Positions 30,534-38,133 of a stretch of 64,000 nt of DNA are shown here, one piece after another. Made by a program: the position numbers and the translations under genes. The DNA is from Oscillospiraceae bacterium. GTDB lineage: Bacteria; Bacillota; Clostridia; Oscillospirales; Oscillospiraceae. The stretch lies in NCBI GenBank assembly GCA_910575815.1, contig CAJTFN010000015.1, forward strand, positions 43,837 to 107,836, written 5' to 3'. Each line of letters opens with the position of its first letter. The first letter of the stretch is position 1. The notes beneath the pieces were generated by a model. The model did no database searches and was not told the origin of the DNA. It worked only from the letters and a program-made list of their open reading frames with translations.

Positions 30534-31346
30534 CTATTTCACAGCCCTGACATCCGCAAGCTCTTTTTCAAGCAAAGAAGCAATCTCAGCATCATCGAGG
30601 CCAGCCTTCCGCATGCTGTGGACATTCCTTGCAAATTCTTCAAGTCGGACTTCCTGCCGGAGATTGTACCGCTCAATTTCCAAGATGGTTTCCTGGTCAA
30701 ACAAGGTCCTCATGATGTCATGCACCTCCTTCTGGCGCTCATTCAGAAATGGAACAAGGACTTTCTGCTCCAAACAAATACGAATGGTCTCGCTGGCGGC
30801 TGTTTCTGTTTTCCCGTGCAGGGAAACTTGCTCGTTGGAGATTTTGCAGAATTCAACATATTGTCCAAGAATCTGCTGAGAATTTTCTCCGCACAGGACC
30901 TTAACTTCAACCTCTGCATTGCCAGCACCTTCATACAGGTCCGACAGCCGCATAACATTTGGTGCGTTCTTGCGCTCGCCAGTATATACCACGTACAATT
31001 CCGGACGGGGGATGGTGATTTTCTTGTCGGAATACAGGGAAATTTTTTCCCTCAGAACATACTCCCTGTAGGTATCCGCCAGATACATTAGTAGCCGAAG
31101 CGGGATGCTGGGCGAAAATGTGGACTGCGCTTCCATCAACAGAATCAGTTTATCCCGAACCTGCAGGCCCAAATCATTGTATTGGCCAGTCGTGAGAACA
31201 TTCTCCAACGTGACAAGCTTGATATCCGCTTCCGTCACATCCTGGTCCTCCGGGTGCAGGTTCAGGTACAGCTCCCGAGCATACTCTGGCTGGCTGAACA
31301 GATATGTGAACACGCTGTCTTTGATGGTTCGCTTGATTTCCGGCAT
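30534..31346 (-). CDS. Rpn/PD-(D/E)XK nuclease-family protein (PDDEXK_2 type)
   Basis: ATG at 31346 follows a G-rich site by 6 bases (an alternative ATG is 6 bases upstream). The 270-residue protein has the Rpn-like start (IKDSVFTYLFSQPEYARELYLNL) and the nuclease core around residues 50-85, LGLQVRDKLILLMEAQSTF, with D..ll.EAQ as the PD-(D/E)XK acid and Gln. A YADTYR helix and a C-terminal LLEKELADVRAVK follow. Members of this family cut DNA and promote recombination, or are called putative transposases. It looks intact, while several fragments of close relatives lie in the window. Confidence 0.8.
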   Translation of the reverse strand: MPEIKRTIKDSVFTYLFSQPEYARELYLNLHPEDQDVTEADIKLVTLENVLTTGQYNDLGLQVRDKLILLMEAQSTFSPSIPLRLLMYLADTYREYVLREKISLYSDKKITIPRPELYVVYTGERKNAPNVMRLSDLYEGAGNAEVEVKVLCGENSQQILGQYVEFCKISNEQVSLHGKTETAASETIRICLEQKVLVPFLNERQKEVHDIMRTLFDQETILEIERYNLRQEVRLEEFARNVHSMRKAGLDDAEIASLLEKELADVRAVK

Positions 31347-31627
31347 AGGCATCCCCCCTAGTCTGATTATAACACATGGGAAGGGATGAAGCAAGGAGAA
31401 AGATGATAGGGTGGCGGTCGGTATCGGGCAGCGGAGCCGCCAATGTACCCATGCCGCGATTCTCTTCCTCAAAAAAGAAGGCCCCCCGCCAAGGGTGAAG
31501 GAGAGAGGTACCAACGGCTGCGAATTCAAGGGGAATTATGAGAAAAATGGACATTCCATAATAAATATGATAAAATTGCAATATCAAGTTTTGGGGTAGC
31601 TGTTGTGAACGCCAGGAGGTGATTTGG

Positions 31628-31932
31628 TTGAATTGTACAGGAATTGGCAAGTTGAAAGCACATTTGACTCGAAAACGCATCCCATGGAAACCAACTACTG
31701 ACTGGAGCCTCATATTCTCAGGAAATCATCCAGAAGGGCTTTACATAGATGCCGCGATTGCCCCCATTGCCTATATCAACAAGCTTCCCGATGTGAAATG
31801 GGATTATCGTGGCAACTATTCGGTTGTCTACGTTTATCCAAAAAGGAACATGTACTAAAAAGAACTAGCGCAAAATGGATAGATATTGCCAACGGGGATT
31901 ACTTCAATACATATACCCTCAAACTTGTATAG
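31628..31932 (+). pseudogene. Frameshifted remnant of a small rightward gene
   Basis: From a TTG with AGGAGGTGA upstream the frame reads LNCTGIGKLKAHLTRKRIP through GNYSVVYVYPKRN and stops. A second frame continues TSAKWIDIANGDYFNTYTLKLV to a stop at 31932. Together they suggest one small protein of about 100 residues with a net frameshift near 31855. No family is recognised. Confidence 0.4.
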
Positions 31933-32038
31933 CGGGCGCTTTCATCTCGGATACAAGTAACCGAGACTTTCCGTGCCCAATATTAAATCGGGCAATTGCA
32001 TGAGTTGGCTGCTCTAACTCCCAATAACAGCTGCCTGT

Positions 32039-32641
32039 CTAACGGCTAATCCAAGCCGTCAGCCACTTATCATCCGCATTGATTGGCCCTGTTGCCCACA
32101 CCTCTAATTCACGATAACCATTATATGTATCATTTGTCAGCCAGCGTTTGCCCTCGAATACTTTCTTGCCCTCGGACCAGATTCCATAAAAGGTTCCTTC
32201 GTCCCTGTAGCCTCCCTCATAAAATACTGTACCTTCACCGACTCTATATCCTTTGTCAAATGCACCCTCATAATAAATGGCACGATATTGGTGGCCGTCA
32301 AGCTCTAAGCTATAAGTTTCCCCATCACTGAAATTATTGTATTCTAAATGGCCCCATCCCTGCGGCATCCCATCATTCCAGAACCCGTAATAAAAACCTT
32401 CATTGTAACCTGAACCGTGATATTCCACTGGAGCAAAAGAGAATATATATTTGGTAACTGGCAACGTATGATACATGCTAATCACGGTAACAATGATTCC
32501 GAGTAGTGAACCAACCTGCCCCCATATTCCATGCTTATCCCTTTCTTTGAAAAAGACCCAAAGCAACCCTATGGCTATTATTATTTCAATTATAATGAGG
32601 AGCCAGCTTAGCCAGGTTGGGAGGGAATCTAAAAATAGCAT
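32039..32641 (-). CDS. Membrane protein with MORN-like repeats
   Basis: ATG at 32641 has AGGTGAT upstream. Two hydrophobic segments (about residues 9-30 and 41-58) are followed by an extracellular or cytosolic Gly/Tyr/Trp-rich part with MORN-like units: GFYYGFWNDGMPQGWGHLEYN, IYYEGAFDKGYRVGEGTVFYEGG, TFYGIWSEGKKVFEGKRW. MORN repeats bind lipids or other proteins in many hosts; the role here is unknown. It is not in an obvious operon. The 200-residue length is consistent with a complete gene. Confidence 0.7.
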   Translation of the reverse strand: MLFLDSLPTWLSWLLIIIEIIIAIGLLWVFFKERDKHGIWGQVGSLLGIIVTVISMYHTLPVTKYIFSFAPVEYHGSGYNEGFYYGFWNDGMPQGWGHLEYNNFSDGETYSLELDGHQYRAIYYEGAFDKGYRVGEGTVFYEGGYRDEGTFYGIWSEGKKVFEGKRWLTNDTYNGYRELEVWATGPINADDKWLTAWISR

Positions 32642-32754
32642 GGGACATCACCTGCTCTCGCAATGTACCCTGTCCGCTTATTGTGGTTCGGCGGTACATA
32701 CGGCTTGCCCTTTAATGTGCCGGATATTTGTTCGGAAGAGTATCTATGCACTTT

Positions 32755-32976
32755 TTAACTATTTTACCATGATGCTGTTTGTTTTTCAAGAATCAGGGGG
32801 GCTCCTTTCACTAAAAGAGGCTCCCCTTGCCAGGAAGGCAAGGGGAGGGGGACTAAATCATCTTTCCCAATATATGCTGCGAAAACAGGGCATTCAGCAA
32901 CCGCAGCACCCCTGCGTGGTCTTTGCTGTCTGGACTGCCAACACAGACCATAAACACGGACAACAAATCATAATGA
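32755..32976 (-). pseudogene. Fragment of an Rpn-type gene with hairpin, repeated near 51.74-51.94 kb
   Basis: Leftward reading gives YDLLSVFMVCVGSPDSKDHAG and LLNALFSQ, as in the 34024-35007 gene, followed by a strong GC hairpin (CTCCCCTTGCC/GGCAAGGGGA). A diverged copy of the whole segment occurs at 51740-51935. Confidence 0.75.
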
Positions 32977-32979
32977 ATT

Positions 32980-33513
32980 TCACTCAGTTTCCCTTCTCGC
33001 TTCATTGTACTCGGTACGCAGGAACTCTTCAAAACTGGGCCAAATGGCTCCTCTAAATCCCCAATTTTTCTCCCACGCCTCGTAAATCATTAGAATGGAT
33101 GCGCCCTTCGGAAAATCTTTCCGGAGGATGTCCAATCCGATAATCATGTCCTGGATACTATGTCCATGGCTTGTCATCCACTGCAGTTGGAAACGGGTGT
33201 ATGCATCCCATTGCTTTTTTTCCTGCTCTAGGGCAGAATTGCCGTAGGCTCTCAGCGGGCTGTTTTCTATTTCCGGTTTCTGGGGGCTGGCGCGCAGGAA
33301 CTCTTCAAAGCTGGGCCAGATAGCTTTCGTTCCACCAAATCCCCAATTTTTCTCCCATCCATCGTAAATCTGCAGGATGGATGCGCCCTTCGGGTAATCT
33401 TCTCGAAGAGCGTTCAATCCAGCAACAAGACTCGTGATTGTATGCCCATGGCTGGCCATCCATTCCAATTGGAAACGGTAGTATGCTTTCAGCTGCTTGT
33501 TTTCTTCTTTCAT
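32980..33513 (-). CDS. Hypothetical protein built of two tandem copies of an about 75-residue unit
   Basis: ATG at 33513 has GGGAGG upstream. Residues about 10-75 and 103-168 are homologous: YRFQLEWMASHGHTITSL and YTRFQLQWMTSHGHSIQDM; YPKGASILQIYDGWEKNWGF and FPKGASILMIYEAWEKNWGF; and IWPSFEEFLR in both. Each unit is a compact helical domain with conserved Trp, His and Gly. I do not recognise the family. Regulon motif copy 10 lies about 90 bases upstream, linking it to the element genes of region 1. Confidence 0.7.
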   Translation of the reverse strand: MKEENKQLKAYYRFQLEWMASHGHTITSLVAGLNALREDYPKGASILQIYDGWEKNWGFGGTKAIWPSFEEFLRASPQKPEIENSPLRAYGNSALEQEKKQWDAYTRFQLQWMTSHGHSIQDMIIGLDILRKDFPKGASILMIYEAWEKNWGFRGAIWPSFEEFLRTEYNEARRETE

Positions 33514-33602
33514 ATTATCCTCCCTATTGTTCTACCAGGTGGCTTCCTCTGTGAATTCCTATATTTCAAAACCGCCAGAAATTATCCCTCAAACGATTTG
33601 CG

Positions 33603-33631
33603 GGATGATATGCAGTAGGTCGGGAAACAAT
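33603..33631 (-). promoter_or_regulatory. Regulon motif, copy 10 (tandem-domain gene)
   Basis: ATTGTTTCCCGA and GCATATCATCC at the standard 18-base distance. Confidence 0.65.
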
Positions 33632-33691
33632 TCTTCCAGCATTCGGTATCGGGCCGTGCCACAGAACCCAAGCGTTTCCTTTTGCCAAAAG

Positions 33692-33722
33692 CAAAGCTCC
33701 TGGGGAATTCCCAGGAGTTTTT
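33692..33722. terminator. Hairpin of a lost gene
   Basis: AGCTCCTGGGG/AATT/CCCAGGAGTTTTT-type stem and T-run in both directions; no intact gene ends here. Confidence 0.55.
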
Positions 33723-33831
33723 CAGCATACTTTTCATAGTTAGAGCAGCCTCCATTTGGGTGTGTTTTGGAAAGCCTCCTCAAAGGCCCCAGCCCCGGTA
33801 TGCAGGCCGAGGCTGGGAAAGTCCGCAGGGG

Positions 33832-33945
33832 TTAGTATCTGGAATAAATCCAAGTGTCAGAAGCGATTTCAGGAAGAGCAAAATCCGCTCGGTCTTGTGG
33901 ACTACCCCAATATACTTTGCCAGAAACATTTCCGCCGCAAGCAGT
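33832..33945 (-). pseudogene. C-terminal fragment of a second SLH/peptidase gene
   Basis: The leftward frame gives GNVSGKVYWGSPQDR then LPEIASDTWIYSRY and stop, a near-match to the end of the SLH protein at 25544-26833 (NVSGKVYWGG...LPEVASDTWIYSRY). The rest of the gene is gone. A CCCAGCC/GGCTGGG hairpin follows. Confidence 0.85.
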
Positions 33946-34023
33946 AGTGATTACCTTCACCAGCGACAGTTCTCTTTTGCTCAAAAAAGAAAGCCCCCTG
34001 CCAGGGAGACAGGGGGTACTGCA

Positions 34024-35007
34024 TCAGTTCTTCCAGTATTGCTGCACGCTTTTTGCGGCTGCTTCCTGGGTCAGTCCAAACTGCTCGGCAACCTCCTTGG
34101 CCACCAAAGCTTTGTCTTTCAGGAATTTTTGGAGAGAGAGTACCAGCGCCTGGATACCCTTTTCCATACCCTTCTCCATACCCTTCTCCATACCCTTTTC
34201 CATGCCACTTTGCATGCCTTTTTCCCATACACCTTGGCTCAAGTTACACATTTCGGACACCTCCGTTTCAAACGCCCGTGACATATTGATGTCAAATTCA
34301 TCTTGTAGGATTTTCTTCTTTTCCGCCGGGGGAAGAGACTCGGAAAACAACGCCTCCAACAAACGTAAAATCCCCGTATGATTTTTGTTGCCTGGGCCTC
34401 CAACACAGACCATAAACACGGACAGCAAATCATAATCCACCGCATTCTCATGGGCCGCGCCCACAAGGTTTTCCTCAACTATGCGATACTTTGTGATGGT
34501 GTTTTCTCTGTATTTGGGAGGATGCAGGCATATCCAAATGGAGCAGACCTTCTTGATTTTCCCATATTCGGAATTCATGAACTCTGTTCCATGCTGAGCG
34601 GACAGCATCCGGCTGCAATAGTATATGCCACGCTTGACCAGGGGATACCCGGTGTGGTATTTGTTCTGAGCTTCAACGTTGATAATGAGGCCGATGGGCT
34701 TGCCGTCAGATGGGGCTGCGGCCCGAAAGCGTACATCATATAGAACGGTGCCCTCAATAGTAGATTTGTCCTCCGTATCCAAGCCGTGGATTCTGGGCAC
34801 CGCGTCTGGCAGAACAGGAACCTCTCCTACCTGGGGCTGGCTCTCGATGTACTTTTCCGCAATCTCTTGAATGGAGCAGTCCCGGTATTCATCCAGGCAG
34901 CTTTTTATTATCCAGGCCAGGATGGATTTCTCAGACAATACGCGCTTGCAGGCTGCGTCATAGGCCTGTGATTGGCTGTCGTGTAGGACATTTGCATCCT
35001 GGTCCAT
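34024..35007 (-). CDS. PD-(D/E)XK nuclease-family transposase-like protein (Rpn relative) with MEKG repeats
   Basis: ATG at 35007 with GAAGAAGG upstream gives 327 residues. The nuclease core is about residues 90-150: VLYDVRFRAAA, GLIINVEAQNKYHTGYPLVKRGIYYCSRMLS, where D, the E.Q pair and a basic residue form the PD-(D/E)XK-type site. A DYDLLSVFMVCVG segment follows. The C-terminus has SQGVWEKGMQSG, four to five MEKG units encoded by a 12-bp tandem repeat, then LQKFLKDKALVAKEVAEQFGL and QQYWKN. It looks intact. Family members are proposed recombination-promoting nucleases or domesticated transposases. Fragments of near relatives occur at many points of the window. Confidence 0.75.
   Translation of the reverse strand: MDQDANVLHDSQSQAYDAACKRVLSEKSILAWIIKSCLDEYRDCSIQEIAEKYIESQPQVGEVPVLPDAVPRIHGLDTEDKSTIEGTVLYDVRFRAAAPSDGKPIGLIINVEAQNKYHTGYPLVKRGIYYCSRMLSAQHGTEFMNSEYGKIKKVCSIWICLHPPKYRENTITKYRIVEENLVGAAHENAVDYDLLSVFMVCVGGPGNKNHTGILRLLEALFSESLPPAEKKKILQDEFDINMSRAFETEVSEMCNLSQGVWEKGMQSGMEKGMEKGMEKGMEKGIQALVLSLQKFLKDKALVAKEVAEQFGLTQEAAAKSVQQYWKN
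34151..34212 (-). repeat. 12-bp tandem repeat coding for MEKG units
   Basis: About five units of CCATACCCTTYT on the given strand encode (G)MEKG on the leftward strand. The related dead copy at 29936-30210 has only two, showing that the number varies. Confidence 0.8.
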
Positions 35008-35221
35008 GGAAAACACCTTCTTCCTGAGATTAAGTATACCATGCGAGATAGGGGGTGTCCAGCAAAATCTCACGCGTAACAGCAGCCCATGCTGGACGGT
35101 GGAGCATAAGTATATCCCGTGCCAGGATTCTTCTTTTGCGCAGATACCTTGAAAAGACACGCATGCTTGCCAGTTGTGCCATGCAAAACCCCTTTCAGCT
35201 GAGCAGAAAAATACCCCTCAC

Positions 35222-35500
35222 TCAACAGAGAGTGGGAGCTTTGGGAGATTGACGTATGACAATGCTCATCAACGTCATGTCCAGTTCCTCCCAATTGATA
35301 TGGCCCTTTGCCACATACTGCTTGCTCTGTCCCGACGTCTTTTGGGTAGTCATTTGGATTAAGTCATAAACATCACTTTTCAGTGCTGGAATATTTGCCT
35401 TTTGACCCTTGTCCATGAGGAACGCCCGCATTGTGTCCTTGATAGCGTTCGCTGGGTTTGTCTTTCTGGGGAAGAGGGGGGCGCCGCCTGGTCTGGTCAT
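35222..35500 (-). CDS. Small hypothetical protein (92 aa)
   Basis: ATG at 35500 has AAAGGAGA upstream. The protein is basic at the start (MTRPGGAPLFPRKTNPANAIKD), with a central helix (FLMDKGQKANIPALKSDVYDLIQM) and no membrane segment. A CACTC/GAGTG hairpin lies at its end. It follows the 35542-36402 gene by about 40 bases and may be co-transcribed with it. Family unknown. Confidence 0.55.
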   Translation of the reverse strand: MTRPGGAPLFPRKTNPANAIKDTMRAFLMDKGQKANIPALKSDVYDLIQMTTQKTSGQSKQYVAKGHINWEELDMTLMSIVIRQSPKAPTLC

Positions 35501-35541
35501 AGTTCTGTTTCTCCTTTAACCTGCTATACCAGCATAAGCTA

Positions 35542-36402
35542 CTAGATAAAATAGAAGTCAGCAACTTTACAGCTAAAAGGCTGCCCCCATGCGGAACAGT
35601 TTTCAGAAAAGATGGTGAAACAGATTTCCCCAACGTCTTTCCAAGCATCCAAAGGTGCAAGGTCAGTCAATTCTCTGGAGAAAACAACCTTGTTGTTTTG
35701 GGTATTGAGAGCGATATCAATAAACTGCTTTTGCTTAGAGTCTTTAATTTGTAACTGAACTGCCTCCACTCCTTGAGACACCTCAATTACGAATTTCATC
35801 TGCTTTCCATGCGATGCGAACTTCGTCCAATTTTCGGGCGGGATATAAGAAAGCAAGGTCATGACAAATGCGGCTGGCGGTACTTCCTTGACGGGAGGCA
35901 CAAATGTTGACTGTACATACAGCACCCCCTCTTCAGAGGCGCCTACTTGCGGGGTATCCCGGATGGCTGAATACGATTTGACGACTTGAACAGCCCTCGA
36001 CCGAAGGTAGTCCTGAAGAACGGAGAACGGTTCGCTCCCCGCCTCTCGCGGCATTTCTGCATTGGCGTACTGCGTTACGGGACCATTGATTACGCCTGCC
36101 ATGACCCCGGAAACATCATGTGCATCCTGGTAGATTGTGTTGCATGTGTTTACTTCCCCCGCAGTATGGTCAAGGCGGGAAATCAAATCTGAGTTCATTC
36201 TAAGATATGCTTCTACCTTTTCTTTTGAGTCAAGACAAAAGGGAGGAGCCTTTTCAATAGAAGCGTATATTTCTGAGATAACATCATCTGCAAGCCATTT
36301 TGAGAGTTTTTTTCTGAGAGCGTCTTTTGTTAGCGATGCTCCCTTCTTTATAAAATCCCAAGCAGCTCCAGAAGCTATGGAAAGAAAAAACCCGGCATCC
36401 AT
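35542..36402 (-). CDS. Hypothetical protein (286 aa)
   Basis: ATG at 36402 has AAGGAGG 8 bases upstream. The N-terminal about 110 residues are helical (FIKKGASLTKDALRKKLSKWLAD, EIYASIEKAP). A Gly-rich VSGVMAGVINGPVTQYANAE link (about 97-116) and a beta-rich C-terminal domain follow. The helix/Gly-link/beta layout recalls effector-like proteins in defence loci such as GapS6b, but the match is only by eye. No catalytic residues can be named. It shares a direction and short spacing with the 35222-35500 gene. Confidence 0.55.
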   Translation of the reverse strand: MDAGFFLSIASGAAWDFIKKGASLTKDALRKKLSKWLADDVISEIYASIEKAPPFCLDSKEKVEAYLRMNSDLISRLDHTAGEVNTCNTIYQDAHDVSGVMAGVINGPVTQYANAEMPREAGSEPFSVLQDYLRSRAVQVVKSYSAIRDTPQVGASEEGVLYVQSTFVPPVKEVPPAAFVMTLLSYIPPENWTKFASHGKQMKFVIEVSQGVEAVQLQIKDSKQKQFIDIALNTQNNKVVFSRELTDLAPLDAWKDVGEICFTIFSENCSAWGQPFSCKVADFYFI

Positions 36403-36474
36403 AAATACAACCTCCTTATGCTTTATTTGTTGCTATATGTGCTAAAATGCCTTTGGAATTAGATGCGAATAGCG

Positions 36475-37110
36475 TCAAATCTTGTTTGATTGTTTGGAAT
36501 ACTGTATTTCAATACGGTTAATTTCCTTCGTTTTTATGGCAACTATATTCTCCGGTCGGTTTTTATAGGAGTACAAAGGGCTATCATGATTTTCCTTGGA
36601 ACGTGGCAGTTCCGAGATGGTCCATGCGGTGTATGCTTGTAGTTCAATCCAGGTATCGCTTCCATCCTTGAAAAACCTTCGAAATATACCTCTATATGTA
36701 ATTTTTTCACAATTGAGAAAGACCTGTATGTAGCAGCCTCGCTCTATATCCGTGATTCCCTCCCATATAGACTCCTCAAGCCTGACCCCTAATATGCTTC
36801 CGATAATTTTTTCAGCTTTTGGAAGCCCCCGCAGGTAGCCCAAAAAGGTGCCCAACATCAAAGTTACGAATAGCAGTGCAGTAGGGGATGACTTTAGGGA
36901 GGACCCAAGAACCTTATCAATGGGAGAAAGAAGTGATGGAATAATCAAAGATAACACGTAGCTTGTGACAATAATCTCAATAGAAAACGAAATTTTTTTA
37001 TATGGTCGCCTGGAAATAAACCGATATACCCATACGAATATCCACCCCGGAAGAAAAAGCATTACAATCTGGGGCAGCATGTCTAAAAGCCTCTCAATAT
37101 CGATTGTCAA
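36475..37110 (-). CDS. Membrane protein (DUF6338-like), 211 aa
   Basis: TTG at 37110 is used with GGGGTGA upstream. Three hydrophobic segments (about residues 12-32, 44-62 and 76-93) are followed by a cytosolic beta-rich domain with YRGIFRRFFKDGSDTWIELQ. The LPGWIFVWVYRFISRRP start and membrane layout resemble DUF6338; the match is by eye. It is downstream of the 37155-37790 gene, with 44 bases between them. A frame-disrupted second copy of part of this gene lies at about 50655-50995. Confidence 0.6.
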   Translation of the reverse strand: MTIDIERLLDMLPQIVMLFLPGWIFVWVYRFISRRPYKKISFSIEIIVTSYVLSLIIPSLLSPIDKVLGSSLKSSPTALLFVTLMLGTFLGYLRGLPKAEKIIGSILGVRLEESIWEGITDIERGCYIQVFLNCEKITYRGIFRRFFKDGSDTWIELQAYTAWTISELPRSKENHDSPLYSYKNRPENIVAIKTKEINRIEIQYSKQSNKI

Positions 37111-37154
37111 ATCGCTTCACCCCAACCGATTTTTAGTTGACCCACGTTGGGCCG

Positions 37155-37790
37155 CTATTCCCGATATTTCTTCCCTTTGCCTCCCGATGGCCCATCGTCC
37201 TCAAAATCTGGAATAGGAGACTGTCCACCCCAGTTCAAAATGTCCAGAATTGGGATTATCTGTTTGTATACTTCACTTGAACTGGAAAAGACAGTAGACT
37301 CTCTATGCTCTGCAAAAAAGGACCGTATTTTAGAAAAGCGATAAACCTTTTCAAGGCCCGCAATAGGGTAGAGAACTCCATTTACCTGTAGGGTTTTTGA
37401 TAGTGTTTTGTTTGACGTGATTATGCGGCTTCTTTTCACTTTCCCAGCAAAGGACTTGGTGCGTCCTTTTTTGTAGCGTGCAAGGCTACTCGGCTTGAAC
37501 CAGTGTTGGTACGGGTGGAAGCCTGCAGACCGCTTTTCCCACCCAGGCCTTACATTTTTTATTTCCGGTAAAGCATCCGGGTCGCTAATCGGGACAAGCT
37601 CGCCGGAGAGGGGCTGAAATGCAGCCCGGACGAGCCTATTTTGCTTGGTGAACTCTTTAATCAGGAGCCCCGATGGTAATGGGGTAAGTGCGATAACAGT
37701 CTCTTCACCCCTTGGAGCACGCTTTCGCCTGGGTTGGGGTCCAGTTGTGTATTCATGCTTCCTTTTCGGATTCCTGCCACCATATGACAT
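37155..37790 (-). CDS. Basic hypothetical protein (211 aa), partner of the DUF6338-like gene
   Basis: ATG at 37790 has AGGAGGC upstream. The first about 30 residues are strongly basic (RNPKRKHEYTTGPQPRRKRAPRG), the middle carries Trp/Arg-rich KSSLARYKKGRTKSFAGKVKRSR, and the end is Asp/Gly-rich. This charge pattern suggests nucleic-acid binding or a cytosolic partner for the membrane protein, but I do not recognise a domain. Its 3' end is also present in the decayed copy near 51.0-51.1 kb. Confidence 0.6.
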   Translation of the reverse strand: MSYGGRNPKRKHEYTTGPQPRRKRAPRGEETVIALTPLPSGLLIKEFTKQNRLVRAAFQPLSGELVPISDPDALPEIKNVRPGWEKRSAGFHPYQHWFKPSSLARYKKGRTKSFAGKVKRSRIITSNKTLSKTLQVNGVLYPIAGLEKVYRFSKIRSFFAEHRESTVFSSSSEVYKQIIPILDILNWGGQSPIPDFEDDGPSGGKGKKYRE

Positions 37791-38047
37791 TTCTACCGCC
37801 TCCTTATCGTTATATTTTAGGCAATATACTGTGTTAACAGGAAAAAATTATGAGAGTTTCACTTTGAACATAAGCATTATATCCTACCTTGATTGTAACA
37901 CAAAGGGCGATGTAAAACAAGGAGCTTGGCCATTCATCATGTCCTGGTAAAAAAGAGACACGGGAGAAAGATAATTCGGCAGGAGAAACAGACTTGAGGA
38001 TAAGACAGAATATGCATCCTTACAAAACAGAAGGCGTAGCAGAGAAT

Positions 38048-38082
38048 AGCCCCCGAGAAGTCTTGAGACCTCTCGGGGCTTC
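38048..38082 (-). terminator. Terminator of the phosphonate-type operon
   Basis: AGCCCCCGAGAAGTC pairs with GAC-TCTCGGGGCT around TTGA-like loop bases, about 50 bases after the leftward stop at 38134. A copy is at 51162-51197. Confidence 0.85.
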
Positions 38083-38133
38083 CCAAGAAAATATGTCGCA
38101 GAGATGATGATTGGGGGACCAATATTGCTTTTA

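Noticed and set aside
3364..33631. Ten-copy motif as ordinary sigma-A promoters
   Set aside because: TATAAT is present in some copies, but no TTGACA-like box lies 16-18 bases upstream and the conserved bases extend to AT and TTTC, which sigma-A does not require.
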